This document shows positions 34,581-45,200 of a stretch of 64,000 nt of DNA, piece by piece. Made by a program: the position numbers and the translations under genes. The stretch comes from Leisingera daeponensis (GTDB taxonomy: Bacteria > Pseudomonadota > Alphaproteobacteria > Rhodobacterales > Rhodobacteraceae): positions 1-64,000 of the forward strand of contig NZ_JAHVJA010000011.1 in the NCBI RefSeq assembly GCF_019801465.1, read 5' to 3'. Under the pieces are notes generated by a model. The model had not been told where the DNA came from and did not search any database. It saw only the letters and a program-made list of their open reading frames with translations. The first letter of the stretch is position 1. The number at the start of each line of letters is the position of its first letter.

Positions 34581-35609
34581 TCAGCCGCGTATCGCTGTCA
34601 AAGCAGCCTTGATGGTGATCCGGCCGATCGCCGCATGGTCCGGGCTGACCACGGTGACCGGCGACTGGTCGTCCATGAAATGGTCCAGGATCTCCCCCAG
34701 TTCGGCATCCGGGCGCACCTGTTTCGGCGTCCCCTGGCTGCCGTTGAGCGGCTCCATGATGGTCTCCGCCCGCACCAGTCTGATGCGGCTGATACCCTTG
34801 ACGAATTCCGCGACATAACCGTCCTTCGGATTGGTCACGATTTCCTCCGGGGTGCCGATCTGCACGATCTCACCGTCGTTCATGATGGCGATGTGGTCCC
34901 CCATCCGGATCGCCTCGTCGAGGTCATGGGTGATGAACAGGGTAGTCTTTTTCATATGCGCGGACAGGTTCAGGAACTGGTCTTGCAGCTGGCGCCGGAT
35001 CAGCGGGTCCAACGCCAAAAAAGGCTCATCCATCAGCAGAATTTCCGGATCCGCCACCAGGGCGCGAGCCAAGCCAACACGCTTCTGCATATCGCCCGGC
35101 AGCTGATCGGGGTAGTGGTCGATCCAGCCGGTCAGGTCCATCGCCGCCAGCGCCTTCTCCGCTGCCGCCCGCCGTTCGGAGGGCCTGATATCGCGCACCT
35201 CCAGGCCAAAGCCCACATTCTCGCCCAGAGTGCGGTGCGGCCACAACGCCATATGCTGAAACACCATGCCGATGGTTTCGGCACGCAACTGGCGCAACTC
35301 GGTCTCGCCCATCGTGTCGACGCGCTGGCCGGCCACGCGAATTTCACCTGCGGTCGGCTCGATCAGCCGGTTCACGTGGCGCACCAGTGTGGATTTGCCT
35401 GAGCCCGAAAGGCCCATGATGCAGAAGATCTCGCCTTTCCGGACGGAAAACTGGCGTTGCGCACGCCCAGGACACAGTTGAACCTGTCGCGAACCTCCTC
35501 GAACCTCCTCCTTGCTCAATCCTTCGGACAGAACGGCCTTCATGGCTTCGTCCGATCTGCTCCCGTAGATCTTCCACAGGTCGCGGCATTCGATTTGCGC
35601 TTCACTCAT
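34581..35609 (-). pseudogene. proV: ProV-type ATPase, open frame but with damaged motifs
   Basis: The 342-aa frame has Walker A (GLSGSGKST), Walker B (ILLMDEP) and a C-terminal CBS-like region, as in glycine betaine/proline importers. The ABC signature reads LPGDMQKRV instead of LSGGMQQRV, and the D-loop FLALDP replaces FSALDP. Residues about 38-53 (GGSRQVQLCPGRAQRQ) do not match the family. They arise from a 10-bp tandem duplication (35491-35510) compensated by a one-base loss in an A run near 35447. The protein may be made but is very likely inactive. All partner genes are broken. Confidence 0.75.
35491..35510. repeat. 10-bp tandem duplication inside proV
   Basis: GAACCTCCTC occurs twice in a row. 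Removing one copy and restoring one A at 35447-35450 gives the expected reading KEEVRDRFNCVLGVRNASFS. Confidence 0.85.
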
Positions 35610-35673
35610 GGCGCGGTCCTTTCAGGAAAAATGGGCGCAGCCGGGGCTGCGCCCGCCAACTTCAGGGAGGAGG

Positions 35674-36552
35674 TCAGTTGGCTTTGACGGCCTCGGCGAT
35701 CCATCCATCGAACTCGGCCTGATTGGCAGACACCCAGTCCCGGGCATGGCGCCGGAAATCTTCCAGAGCGTTTTCCCCGTCGCGCAGCTTCACCTGGGCG
35801 GCATTGACCGCCGCGATCGGGATTTCGACCAGTTCGAAAAACCTGGCGGCTGCCCGGTTTTCTTCGAGGAACGCGTTATTGGCGACGATGTAGACGTCAT
35901 TCACCGCAAACCCCGCATCGAATTCCCCCTCAGACGGCACGCCGATCTGCACCACGTCCTCACCCGGCACAAGCACATCGCTGATCCAGTTGGGTGTCCA
36001 CGTGTAGTATAGGATTGCACCGCCTTCATTGTAGCGGGTGATGGTGTCGGCCATGATCGCGAAATAGCTGCCCTGGTCGTGCTGCACTGTATCGCGGAGC
36101 TTGAACGCCTTCAGATGGTCTTCGATCGTCAGTTCGCAGCCCCAGCCCGGATTGCAGCCGGACAGGTTCGCCCGACCGTCACCGTCGCTGTCGAACAGCG
36201 ACGCCAATTCCGGGTCGGTGAGCTGACCGATACTGGTAATGCCATGCGCCTCGGCGGTCTTCCTGTCGATGAAATAGCCCTGCCCGGCCCCGGTGATGGC
36301 CGCATTGACCCGGGTCATCACAGCCTCGCCGCCGGATTTGTCAAAGAAATCGTTATGCAGCGGTTTCCAGTGGTTGAACGTGTAGTCCGCATCGCCCGAA
36401 GCAACCGCCAGGTGAACGGCGGGAAAGTCCGCTTCCAGCGTTTCCTCCACTTCGTAACCCAAAGCCTCCAGCCCAAGCTGCACGACCATATGCTGAAACC
36501 AGGCATTTGCCGGCGATCCCTTTATCGGCGATACAGACACGCCCTTGCCGGG
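35674..36552 (-). pseudogene. proX: ProX-type betaine-binding protein lacking its signal peptide
   Basis: From PGKGVSVSPIKGSPANAWFQ onward the sequence is a normal glycine betaine/proline betaine ABC binding protein (GDADYTFNHWKPLHNDFF; GCNPGWGCE; YYTWTPNW). It begins exactly where the mature part should start. Upstream, the open frame (to 36711) reads antisense through a lysR gene and offers no signal peptide. The 5' end and promoter were lost in a deletion that also removed the start of the divergent lysR. Without export the protein cannot serve the transporter. Confidence 0.85.
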
Positions 36553-37370
36553 CTGGTCTGCCGCCAGATTGCCGAGTTGGAAGAAAGGCTTGGGGTCACG
36601 CTGTTCACTGCAAGGTGACGCAGACCCAGGCCGGGCGGGCACTGGAAGCCGAAATGTCCCCGGCACTGCATCAGATCGCTTCCGCTCTGCAGAATGTCTC
36701 TGCTCGGACAAGCGAATCCCGGCTGACGGTCACCACGACATCTGCCTTCGCCACCTACTGGCTGATGCCGAGGCTGGTCGGTTTCAGCAACCTTCATCCG
36801 CAAATCGAGCTGAACCTGGTTGTCACCGACCGCAAGCTTGACCTCGAGGCCGAAGACGTGGATGTCGCCACCCGCTACTCAAAAACGCCGCCGCCGTGGG
36901 AAAAAGTCACCCCCCTGCTGCAGGAGCGTGTTTTTCCCGTTGCCAGCCCGAAATACCAGGCGCGGACAGCGCTTGCCCGCCCCGAGGACCTGCTGAAAGA
37001 GAATCTGCTGCATCTTTCGGGAATCTACCGCCCCGGCGCCCGCTGACCGAACTGGTTCCGGCACAACAATGTGGCGCCGCCGCCTGAATCCAGCGGCGTG
37101 GTGATGAATACCTACATCAACATGCTGCAGGCTGCCATTGCCGGGCATGGCGTTGCGCTGGCGGGCAATCCGCTGGTTGACCCTTATCTGGAGGACGGTT
37201 CGCTGCGCAGGCTGGATGGATTTCTGGAAATAGAGCGCGACTATTTCTACCTGATCGACACCACCAGAGATCAGGAAAACGCACAACTATTCTGCGATTG
37301 GATACGGCAGCAAGCGCTAGGTGTTTCCGGTTCTGCTCGAACTCAGCCATCAAATGCCGGTCTCACATGA
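36553..37370 (+). pseudogene. LysR regulator, truncated, frameshifted and interrupted
   Basis: It starts inside the helix-turn-helix (CRQIAELEERLGVTLFT), shifts frame near 36610, continues KVTQTQAGRALEAEM...LTVTTTSAFATYWLMPRLVGF, and has a TGA at 37044 where Trp is likely (GAR-stop-PNWFRHN). The effector domain then runs on to FCDWIRQQALG. The first 30 or so residues are missing at the junction with proX. Three independent lesions mark it as dead. It was a GcvA-like LysR that probably controlled the proXVW-betC operon. Confidence 0.87.
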
Positions 37371-37904
37371 AGCCCGGCGCCCGCGCGCATGCCGTGGATG
37401 TCACGTTCACCTAGGGGCGCGCGCCGGTCCTGTGGATTCAGGTTTGCCGGATAAAATGAAAACCCGGCCGCTCCGCAACCCGACCGGCCTGCAATCAGAC
37501 TTGGGCGCAAGCGGCTCATTGGCCCTCGAAACTATACCCGCGAAACAGAGAGATCCTGGCCTCCACTGCCTGACACGATAAATGGATGCAGCAGCGCCCA
37601 ACCGGGAACACGCCGCATGAGACTGCTCAGAATTGTGATCTTGTTCACAGAAAAAATTTCTGTCCACAGGCTATGCACCGCAAATCCGCGGCTCAGTGAT
37701 TCTCGCTATTCTTATTACCGGCGGCCTGGATGACCAGGCCCGGCACTGCGCCTCGGATCGCATCGAGGCTTCTTTCATCCTGGCAGAAAGAGTTATCTTG
37801 CAGCCAGCTTCCGAAGCCAGGACCTGTGTACAAGCGCGGGCGCGGCTGCACTGAAACAAGTTATTCTGCGGGTCCGCTGCCGGTGCCCGGAAAGAGGGAC
37901 AAAT
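37371..37904. other. Intergenic, no gene seen
   Basis: This 534-bp region between the dead lysR and the RND operon has no convincing coding sequence. It contains a CAGAAA-AAA-TTTCTG dyad near 37649-37663 flanked by TTCACA/TCCACA, and presumably the RND operon promoter. Nothing else was recognised. Confidence 0.4.
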
Positions 37905-38945
37905 ATGCGCTGGAACGAATTTCCTGCCCTGACCGCGGGGGTGTTTCTTCTGTCATCTGCGGCCATGGCACAAGAGCCGCTGAAACCCGTCAAGCTGTTA
38001 CAGACCTCCTCCGAAGCCTTGCTTCTGGAGCGCCAGTTCTTTGGCCAGGTGGCGGCGAAGCAGACCGTGGATTTGGCGTTTCAGGTCGGCGGGCAGATCC
38101 TTAAATTTCCCGTTTCCGAAGGTGCCGAAGTTCCCCAGGGGGGGCTGATTGCCGAGCTGGATCTGGAACCCTTCGAACTGCAGCTGGAACAAGCCCGGCT
38201 GCGCAAGGAACAGGCTGACCGCACAGTGGCACGGCTGGAGAAACTGACCGGAACTGTCAGCCAGGTATCAATCGATGACGCCGAGACCGAGGCTGGCCTT
38301 GCCCGTGTCGCCCTGCGCGATGCCGAATATGAACTGGAGCACGCAACGCTGAATGCTCCTTTCGATGCGCTGGTCTCCAGCCGCGAGGTCGAGCAGTTCA
38401 CAACCATCAGCGCCGGCACCCCGGTAGTGCGGCTGCACGACATGTCCGAGCTGCACATCAAGGTGGATGTGCCCGAGATCCTGTTCCAGCAGGCTGATGA
38501 AAGCGATGTGGTGACGATAGCCGCGAACTTCCCCGGCCAGGAGACCGACTATCCGCTGGAGATCATCGAATATGACGCCGAAGCCAGCAGCGTTGGACAG
38601 ACCTACCGGGTGACCCTCCGCCTGACTCCGCCCGACGACCGCCAGATCCTGCCCGGCGCTTCTGCCACTGTGAATGTGAGGGTGGACACCGGCGATGCCG
38701 CGATCCGGGTGCCGGCCACCGCTCTGGTGGCAGCCTCTGACGGCCGCACCGGGGTGATGGTCTTTGCGCCTGCGGGCGCCGAAACAGGCACCGTCACCTG
38801 GACGCCGGTTCAGGCCGAAGCGACCCAGTACGGCGATTTCCGCATCGCCCAGGGCCTCAGCGGCGGCGAGGAGATCGTGCTGACCGGCGGCGGCGCGCTG
38901 AAGGATGGCCAGCACGTCAGCCGCTTCTCCGGCTTCGGCAATTGA
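37905..38945 (+). CDS. RND efflux periplasmic adaptor (HlyD/MFP)
   Basis: This 346-aa protein has a signal peptide (residues 1-22, ending AAMAQE), a biotinyl-lipoyl half-motif (AFQVGGQILKFPVSEGAEV), a coiled hairpin (about 90-150), the second half-motif (NAPFDALVSSREVE) and a beta-barrel domain. It links an inner-membrane RND pump to an outer-membrane channel. It starts the two-gene operon with the RND pump at 38956; no outer-membrane factor gene follows. Confidence 0.92.
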   Translation: MRWNEFPALTAGVFLLSSAAMAQEPLKPVKLLQTSSEALLLERQFFGQVAAKQTVDLAFQVGGQILKFPVSEGAEVPQGGLIAELDLEPFELQLEQARLRKEQADRTVARLEKLTGTVSQVSIDDAETEAGLARVALRDAEYELEHATLNAPFDALVSSREVEQFTTISAGTPVVRLHDMSELHIKVDVPEILFQQADESDVVTIAANFPGQETDYPLEIIEYDAEASSVGQTYRVTLRLTPPDDRQILPGASATVNVRVDTGDAAIRVPATALVAASDGRTGVMVFAPAGAETGTVTWTPVQAEATQYGDFRIAQGLSGGEEIVLTGGGALKDGQHVSRFSGFGN

Positions 38946-38955
38946 GGGCACCCTG

Positions 38956-41900
38956 ATGGACATTTCACGCGGGTCGATCAACCGGCCGCTCTACACTTGG
39001 ATCATCATGCTGGCTGCGCTGCTCGGCGGGATCTGGGGCTTTTTGAACCTGGGCCGCCTCGAAGATCCGGCCTTCACTATCAAATCCGCTGTCATTTCGA
39101 CCCAGTACCCCGGCGCCAGCAGCGCACAGGTCGCGCTGGAAGTCTCTGAACCGCTGGAATCGGCGATCCAGAAGATGGGTGAGGTGAAATTGATCACCTC
39201 GGTGAACCGTCCCGGCCATTCGCTGATCGAAGTGGAGATGCAGGACACCTATGACGGCACCGAACTGCCGGCAATCTGGACCAAGCTGCGCGCTGAAATC
39301 CGCGATGCTGCCCGCATGCTGCCCGACGGGGTCAGCGAACCCTTCGTCAATGACGGATTCGGCGATGTGTTCGGCCTGTTCTATGCGGTCACCGCGGAAG
39401 GCTATACCGACGCCGAAAAACATGAGCTTGCCACCTTTCTGCGGCGCGAGCTGCTGACGGTGGACGGGGTTGCCGATGTGGAAATCGCGGGCTTGCCGCA
39501 AGAGGCGGTCTTTGTCGAACCCAAGTTGGCGGTTGCGGTCAATCAGAACATCCCGATCGACGCGATCAACAACGCGCTTGCCAACGCCAACTCGGTCCGG
39601 TCCGCAGGCAGCCTGGATGCCGGGCCGTCCGAAACCCGGCTGAACGCGCCGGAAGGCTCAGACTCGGTGAGCGAGATCCAGGGCCTTGCCATCGGCTCGC
39701 AGGGTGAGGTCGTCAACGTGATCGACATGGCGGACGTTCACCGCGGCCGCATCGACGACCCGGATCTGATCATCCGTTTCGACGGGGTCGAGGCCTTCAC
39801 CCTCGGCATCGCCGGGCTGGCCTCCGAAAACATCGTCGAGGTGGGCAAGAGCGTCGACGCCAAACTGGCAGCGCTGGACAGCCGGATCCCCTATGGCGTC
39901 AGCCTGGAACCGGTCTACCAGCAGCATGTGGTGGTAGAGCAGGCCTCCAACGACTTTCTGGTCAACTTGGCAATGTCGGTGACCATCGTGGTGGTGGTGC
40001 TGGCGCTGTTCATGGGCTGGCGCGCCGCGGTGGTGGTGGGCAGCACCCTCCTGCTGACGGTGGTGGGCACGCTGTTCTTCATGAACCTGTTTTCGATCGA
40101 GATGGAACGGATTTCACTCGGCGCCCTGATCATCGCGATGGGCATGCTGGTGGATAACGCCATTGTGGTGGCCGAGGGGATGCAGATCGCCATGCTGCGC
40201 GGCCGCAGCTCCCGGGAAGCGGCCCATGACGCGGCCTCGAAGACGCAGATCCCGCTGCTGGGCGCCACCGTCATCGGCATTATGGCCTTTGCCGGCATCG
40301 GTCTCAGCCCCGATGCCTCGGGCGAGTTCCTGTTCTCATTGTTTGCCGTCATCGCCATCTCGCTGCTGCTCAGCTGGCTCTTGGCGCTGACCGCCACGCC
40401 GCTGCTGGGCCATTATTTCTTCAAACAGGGCAAGGAAGGCGGCAAGGACGCCTATGACGGCATCCTGTTCCGCACCTACGGCACCATCCTGCGGATGTCG
40501 CTGAAGCTGCGCTGGCTGGTGGTTGCAGGCCTCGTGGGCATCACTGCGGTGTGTTTCATCGGCTTCGGACAGGTCCGGCAGCAGTTTTTCCCGGACTCCA
40601 ACACGCCTCTGTTCTTCGTCCACTACAAGCTGCCGCAGGGCACCTCGATCCAAACGACATCGGACCATCTCAAGGTGTTCGAGGACTGGCTGGCCGAACG
40701 TGACGACGTGGTCTCGGTGGCCTCTTTCACCGGCCAGGGCGCCACCCGCTTCATGCTGACCTATTCTGCGGAAAAGCCGAACCCCAGCTACGGCCACCTG
40801 ATCATCCGCACCGAAAGCCTCGCTGCGATCCCGCTCTTGCAGGCTGACCTCGAAGCTTTCGGCCAGGTGCAGTTCCCCGAGGGCGAGTTCCGCACCAAGC
40901 GGCTGGTCTTCGGCCCGGGCGGCGGCGACCCGATCCAGGCGCGCTTCTCCGGCCCCGACCCGCGCGTCCTGCGCCAGCTGGGCGAGGAAGCCATCCAACG
41001 GCTGGAAGCCGCATCGCCCAACATCCTGATGCCGCGCCACGACTGGCGCGAGCAGGAGGTTGCGCTGAAACCGGTCTATGCCACCGACCGCGCCCAGACC
41101 GCCGGTGTCACCCGCGAAAACATTGCCGACGCGCTGCAGTTTTCCACCGACGGGCTGCAGGTCGGCGTCTTCCGCGAGCGCGACCGCCTGATCCCCATCG
41201 TGGTGCGCCGTGCGCCTGAAGAGGCTTACAACATCTACGACCAGGTGGTGTTCTCCTCCTCCGCCGGCCGTTTCGTGCCGCTGGAGCAGATGATCGACGG
41301 CATCGAAGTGGTGGTGGAGAACACGCTCGTTCACCGCCGCGACCGGGTGCCGACCCTGACCGTCGGCGCCGACATTCCGCCGGACATGACCGCCGCCACC
41401 GTCTTTGCCGAGGTACAGGAAGCCATCGAGACAATGAAGATCCCGGCCGGATACATGATGGAATGGGGCGGCGAGCACGAAAGTTCAGGCGACGCCAACG
41501 AGTCCCTAGGCAAACAGCTGCCGGTGACGCTGCTGATCATGGTGCTGATTTCGGTGCTGCTGTTCAACGCTCTGCGCCAGCCGGTGATCATCTGGCTCTT
41601 GGTGCCGATGTCGGTGAACGGCGTGGTGATCGGGCTTCTGGGCACCGGCTTCCCCTTCACCTTCACCGCGCTTCTGGGCCTGCTCAGCCTGTCGGGAATG
41701 CTGATCAAGAACGGCATCGTGCTGGTCGAGGAAATCGACCTGGTGCGCGAAACCGGCAAGCCGCTGCGCGAGGCCATCGTCGAGGCGTCGGTGTCGCGTC
41801 TGAGGCCGGTGATGCTGGCGGCAGTGACCACCATCCTCGGCATGGCGCCGCTGCTGACCGACGCCTTTTTTGTTTCGATGGCGATCACCATCATGGGCGG

Positions 41901-42012
41901 CCTCGCCTTTGCCACCGTGCTGACGCTGGTCGCAGCACCGGTCTTCTACCTGATCTTCTTCAGACGGGTTGAAGCGCAGGAAAGGAATGAAGCCCGGCAT
42001 GCGCCGGCTTGA
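38956..42012 (+). CDS. RND efflux pump permease subunit 1
   Basis: This is a 1018-aa RND transporter (MDISRGSINRPLYTWIIML start, two large periplasmic loops, 12 membrane segments). In TM4 the motif reads GMLVDNAIVVAEG, with Asp-Asn rather than the Asp-Asp of AcrB-type drug pumps, as is usual in this subfamily. It was trimmed to the ATG 10 nt after the adaptor stop. Substrate unknown. Confidence 0.93.
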   Translation: MDISRGSINRPLYTWIIMLAALLGGIWGFLNLGRLEDPAFTIKSAVISTQYPGASSAQVALEVSEPLESAIQKMGEVKLITSVNRPGHSLIEVEMQDTYDGTELPAIWTKLRAEIRDAARMLPDGVSEPFVNDGFGDVFGLFYAVTAEGYTDAEKHELATFLRRELLTVDGVADVEIAGLPQEAVFVEPKLAVAVNQNIPIDAINNALANANSVRSAGSLDAGPSETRLNAPEGSDSVSEIQGLAIGSQGEVVNVIDMADVHRGRIDDPDLIIRFDGVEAFTLGIAGLASENIVEVGKSVDAKLAALDSRIPYGVSLEPVYQQHVVVEQASNDFLVNLAMSVTIVVVVLALFMGWRAAVVVGSTLLLTVVGTLFFMNLFSIEMERISLGALIIAMGMLVDNAIVVAEGMQIAMLRGRSSREAAHDAASKTQIPLLGATVIGIMAFAGIGLSPDASGEFLFSLFAVIAISLLLSWLLALTATPLLGHYFFKQGKEGGKDAYDGILFRTYGTILRMSLKLRWLVVAGLVGITAVCFIGFGQVRQQFFPDSNTPLFFVHYKLPQGTSIQTTSDHLKVFEDWLAERDDVVSVASFTGQGATRFMLTYSAEKPNPSYGHLIIRTESLAAIPLLQADLEAFGQVQFPEGEFRTKRLVFGPGGGDPIQARFSGPDPRVLRQLGEEAIQRLEAASPNILMPRHDWREQEVALKPVYATDRAQTAGVTRENIADALQFSTDGLQVGVFRERDRLIPIVVRRAPEEAYNIYDQVVFSSSAGRFVPLEQMIDGIEVVVENTLVHRRDRVPTLTVGADIPPDMTAATVFAEVQEAIETMKIPAGYMMEWGGEHESSGDANESLGKQLPVTLLIMVLISVLLFNALRQPVIIWLLVPMSVNGVVIGLLGTGFPFTFTALLGLLSLSGMLIKNGIVLVEEIDLVRETGKPLREAIVEASVSRLRPVMLAAVTTILGMAPLLTDAFFVSMAITIMGGLAFATVLTLVAAPVFYLIFFRRVEAQERNEARHAPA

Positions 42013-42221
42013 AATCCCAGGCGCCTGCAGACGTCCGCATCCGGGAGTTTCTGACGGGCCTGCGCCAACAGGCCTGCGCCGCCGGCGGATCCGGGAAAGC
42101 TGAGGCTGCTCAGATTGACCTCGCTCCCCGGGCACACCGCGCAGGCTGGCTGGGCCGGTCACACTCGCCTGCAGCCGCAGCGCGGCCTGCGGCACCCGTG
42201 TTTCGGCCCTGCCGCGAAAGC

Positions 42222-42253
42222 AAAGGGCCCGGCTGCGGCAGCCGGACCCTTTC
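42222..42253 (-). terminator. Hairpin between convergent RND operons
   Basis: AAAGGG-C-CCGGCTG / CAGCCGG-A-CCCTTT forms a long stem with one internal mismatch and a short loop, 22 nt past the end of the minus-strand pump. The T tract is poor (TTTGCTTTC on the minus strand). The rest of 42013-42274 has no gene. Confidence 0.6.
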
Positions 42254-42274
42254 AGAGCACATGGGAGGGAAGTG

Positions 42275-45200
42275 TCAGGTCTCCTGCCCGTCAGGACGGC
42301 CGCGGTTCCGGGTCAGCCGTGTTTCGATCCCTCGGACAATCACATAAAACACCGGGCTAAACACCAGGCCGAACACTGTGACCCCGAGCATGCCTGAAAA
42401 CACCGACACGCCCAGCGACTGCCGCATCTCCGCTCCGGCGCCGGTGGCCAGCATCAGGGGCACAACCCCCAGGATGAAGGCCAGAGAGGTCATCACTATC
42501 GGCCGCAGCCGTGTCCGCGCGGCCTGCACCGCCGCCGCCCAGCGGTCCTTGCCCTCTTCCTCGGCCTGTTTTGCGAATTCGACGATCAGGATCGCGTTCT
42601 TGGAAGCCAGCGCAACCAGCACGACAAAGCCGATCTGCACCAGGATATTGTTGTCCAGCCCCGCAAGGCCCACCCCGGTGATCGCGGACAGCAAAACCAT
42701 CGGCACGATCAGGATCACTGCTGCCGGCAAGGCCCAGCTCTCATACTGAGCGGCCAGCACCAGAATGACGAACAGCACCGCAAAGGCGAACACCAGCGCG
42801 GCGGTGTCGTCGGTGTTTTTCTCCTGATAGCTCAGCTCGGTCCATTCATAACCTATGCCCTGCGGCAGCACCTGAGCGGCGATCTGCTCCATCCTCTCCA
42901 GCGCCTCGGCCGAGGATACGCCGGGCATGGTCTGCCCCTGAACCGCCGCAGAAGGATACAGGTTGTAACGCGGCTGGCGCAGCGGGCCAGTGGTGTCGGA
43001 GAAGCTGGCAACAGCCCCCAGCGGCACCATCTCGCCGTTGTCGGAGCGGACCCTCAGGCGCGCGACATCATCCGCTGTTTCGCGGAACGGCGCGTCGGCC
43101 TGCACGGTCACATTGTAGGTGCGCCCGAACAGGTTGAAGTCGTTGACATAGGCCGAGCCCAGATAGACCTCCAGCGCCTCGTTGATGCGCGCGACAGGAA
43201 CATTCAGCATCTCGGCGCGCTCGCGGTCGATCTCCGCCCAGACCCGGGGGGTGCCGGTATTGTATTGCGAGAAGACCGCCACCAGGCCGGGATCGGCATT
43301 GGCCGCCGCCGCCAGCGACTGCGCCGCCTGCGCCAGCGCCACGGCGCCGGCGCCGCCGGTGTCCTGAAGCACCATCTTGAATCCGCCGCCGGTGCCGATG
43401 CCCGGCACGGGCGGGGGCGCGATGACAAAAATCGCGGCTTCCTTGATTGCCGCCATGCGCCGCCGCGCCTCGCCTAGAACCGCTTGGGCGTCATACCCCT
43501 CGGCTTCGCGTTTCTCGAATGCGGTGGTGGTCAAAAAGATCACGCCTGTATTGCTTTCGGTGGTCAGCGTGGCTCCGTTCAGACCGGTGAACACAGCCGT
43601 ATGCTCGACACCGTCAATATCCAGCAGCTGGCGCGTGGCATGGCGCACCACCCGGTCAGTGCGCTCCAGCGAAGAGCCCGGCGGCAGCTGCACCACGGCA
43701 ATGTAATAGCCCTGGTCCTGCTGAGGAATGAAACCGCCCGGCACCTTGCCGAACTGATGATCGGTCAGCACCAGCAGCCCGCCGAACACCGCCAGCATCA
43801 TCAGCGGCATCCGCACCAGCCGCCTGGTCATCCATCCATAGCCATCCGACGCGCGGTCAAAGCCTCGGTCGAACTTGCCAAGCGCCCAGACAAAGGGCCG
43901 CGCCAGCAGGCCCGGTTTGGACTCCCCATGCGGCTTCAGCAGCATCGCCGCCATCGCCGGCGACAGCGTCAGCGACACCAGCAGAGAGATCGCCGTGGCC
44001 GCGGTGATGGTCATCGCGAACTGGCGGTAGAACAGGCCGGAGATGCCAGGCACTGCCGCAGTCGGGATAAACACCGCCGCCAGCACCAGCGACACCGCTA
44101 CCAGCGCGCCTGAAACCTCGCTCATGGTTTTGCGGGCGGCATCCCTGGGGGACAGCCCTTCGCGGATGTGTTTTTCAATGCCTTCGACCACGATGATCGC
44201 GTCATCGACCACGATGCCCACAGCCAGGACCAGGCCAAACAGGGACAGGTTGTTGATCGAATAGCCAAGCGCCGACAGCAGCGCGAAAGTGCCGACCAGC
44301 GATACCGGGATCGCCAGGATCGGCGTCACCGCCGCCCGCCAGGTGCCCAGGAACAGCAGCACCACCGCAATCACCAGCGCGACGGCTTCAATCATGGTGT
44401 GGACCACCGCGTCGATCGATTCCCGGATGAAACCGGTGGGGTTGTAGATCACATCGTATTCCAGCCCGTCCGGGAAGTCCGCGGCCAGACGGTCCAATGC
44501 CTCCAGCACCTCGCCGGCCGTGTTGAGCGCATTGCTGCCCGGCCGCTGGGTGATGCCGAGCGCCACCGCACTGCTGGTGTCCAGATACGCCCGCGTGCCG
44601 TAGTTGGCAGCGCCCAGTTCCACCCGGGCCACATCCCCGAGACGCACGATGCGCCCTTCCTCGCCGCGCTTTACGATGATACGGGCGAATTCCTCGGGCT
44701 TGTCCAGCCGGCCGGTGGTCTGAACCGAAACCTCAAAGGCGGACTCGGCCACTGTCGGCTGCTGATTCAGCAGGCCGGAGGAGACCTGCACGTTCTGCGA
44801 CCGCATGGCCGCCAGCACCTCACCCGGAGTCATGCCCATTGCGGCGATGCGGTCAGGATCCAGCCAGACCCGCATGGAATAGTCGCGGGCGCCAAAGACG
44901 GTCACCGTGCCCACGCCGTCCAGCCGGATCAGCTCATCGCGCACCCGCTGCGCGGCACCGGTGATATACAGGTCATCGCGCGAGCCGTCGGGCGAATACA
45001 TATGCGCCACCAGCAGCAGGTCGGGCGAAGCCTTCTGCGTCACCACGCCCAGCCGCCGCACCGGTTCCGGCAGGCGCGGTTCGGCAATGGCGACACGGTT
45101 CTGCACCCGCACCTGCGCCTCATCCAGGTCCGAGCCGACTTCGAATGTGGCGGTAATGGTCAGATTGCCGTCGCCGGTCGCCTGGCTGGAGAGATAAAGC

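Noticed and set aside
35674-36711. Full 345-codon frame as an intact betaine-binding protein
   Set aside because: The first 53 codons are antisense to lysR and contain no signal peptide, so the open frame is accidental.
37641-37670. DnaA-box-like TTCACA/TCCACA pair with a dyad, as a possible replication origin
   Set aside because: Only two poor matches, no origin-type neighbours (dnaA, repABC, parAB) and no strand bias change visible.
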